Assembly (NCBI GenBank): GCA_003525045.1
Contig: DQGF01000187.1
Location: 439-6,659 of the forward strand
Reading direction: 5' to 3'
DNA from: Pseudomonas sp.
GTDB taxonomy: Bacteria; Pseudomonadota; Gammaproteobacteria; Pseudomonadales; Pseudomonadaceae
Length of the DNA: 6,221 bases
Shown here: positions 6,098-6,221 of the stretch, piece by piece
Numbering within the stretch: the first letter of the stretch is position 1
Layout: every line of letters begins with the position of its first letter
Notes under the pieces: model-generated
The model's database searches: none
What the model was told of the DNA's origin: nothing
Seen by the model: only the letters and a program-made list of their open reading frames with translations
Program-made: the position numbers and the translations under genes

Positions 6098-6144
6098 TTC
6101 CTTCTATATAGAGGGGGTGTTTTTGCCCTTCTATATAGAGGGAA
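6098..6144 (+). terminator. Twin 16-base near-palindromes after gcdG; probable transcription terminator or long hairpin
   Basis: CCTTCTATATAGAGGG occurs twice, at 6100-6115 and 6127-6142, identical and 27 bases apart start to start. Each copy has the perfect core TCTATATAGA and can fold as a 6-base stem (one G-U pair) with an AUAU loop. Copy 1 is followed within four bases by TTTTT, so alone it resembles a weak intrinsic terminator for gcdH-gcdG. The two copies can also pair with each other: 6098-6116 with 6126-6144 gives 19 pairs (two of them G-U) closed by a 9-base loop. No T-run directly follows this longer stem. It starts four bases after the gcdG stop codon. Confidence 0.55.
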
Positions 6145-6158
6145 ACGGGTTGTTTTCC
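6141..6158 (+). repeat. Small stem-loop overlapping the end of the second repeat copy
   Basis: GGAAA (6141-6145) can pair with TTTCC (6154-6158) around a loop of eight bases. It would compete with the larger hairpin at 6098-6144. The stem is short and could be chance. Confidence 0.25.
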
Positions 6159-6198
6159 GGCTTTCTGCAAGGTATTGAAACAAAAGCGTAATTAACGG

Positions 6199-6221
6199 TT
6201 GACGGCAGATTCTGAAAGTCT
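6199..6221 (+). promoter_or_regulatory. Candidate promoter cut by the right edge (-35 plus full spacer)
   Basis: TTGACG (6199-6204) matches five of six -35 consensus positions and is preceded by an A/T-rich stretch (about 6176-6195) that looks like an UP element. Exactly 17 bases remain before the window ends, so any -10 would begin at the next base. A strong -35 with an A-rich upstream element is typical of highly expressed transcripts such as stable RNA operons, but nothing in the window shows what lies downstream. Confidence 0.35.

Noticed and set aside
6100..6142. TATATA cores of the twin repeats as -10 promoter elements
   Set aside because: There is no -35-like hexamer at 16-18 bases upstream of either core; the position right after a stop codon suits a terminator or a repeat better.
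6100..6142. CRISPR array seed
   Set aside because: There are only two copies of a 16-base near-palindrome with an 11-base spacer, too short and too few for a CRISPR repeat-spacer unit.

Overview
The window reads as chromosomal DNA of a Pseudomonas-type gammaproteobacterium, most like the P. putida/P. fluorescens group. The reasons are moderately high GC with GC-rich third codon positions, the three-gene (split) form of the proton-translocating transhydrogenase, and a gcdR-gcdH-gcdG glutarate cluster next to it. This assignment comes from recalled protein families and gene order, not from a database search.

Layout, left to right. Positions 1-2185 hold a leftward (minus-strand) operon in the order pntAa, pntAb, pntB. 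It encodes the NAD(P) transhydrogenase; pntB runs off the left edge with about half the gene present. Positions 2186-2621 are a 436-base gap without a convincing gene. It holds the pnt leader, a weak candidate promoter, a dense set of GTGAC/GTCAC inverted and direct repeats, and a short perfect stem-loop just after the regulator gene. Positions 2622-3521 encode a LysR-type regulator on the minus strand, best matched to the glutarate-responsive activator GcdR. Positions 3522-3678 form a divergent control region with a LysR-type T-N11-A palindrome and a good sigma70-type promoter for the genes to the right. Positions 3679-6094 hold the rightward pair gcdH (glutaryl-CoA dehydrogenase) and gcdG (class III CoA-transferase, succinyl-CoA:glutarate type), 13 bases apart. 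After gcdG come two identical 16-base near-palindromes that can fold as a terminator or as one long hairpin. The window ends inside what looks like another rightward promoter.

How the genes work together. GcdG is expected to load CoA onto glutarate, the product of lysine breakdown through 5-aminovalerate. GcdH then oxidises and decarboxylates glutaryl-CoA to crotonyl-CoA, which enters beta-oxidation-type reactions. GcdR is expected to switch the pair on when glutarate is present. The Pnt complex in the inner membrane couples the proton gradient to hydride transfer from NADH to NADP+. It is a redox-balancing neighbour, not a direct step of the glutarate route.

All five complete proteins and the pntB fragment look intact, with recognisable catalytic residues. 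I see no mobile element, CRISPR array, tRNA or rRNA in the window, and no clear evidence of a novel multi-gene system. The points most worth checking are the non-coding structures upstream of pntAa and downstream of gcdG.
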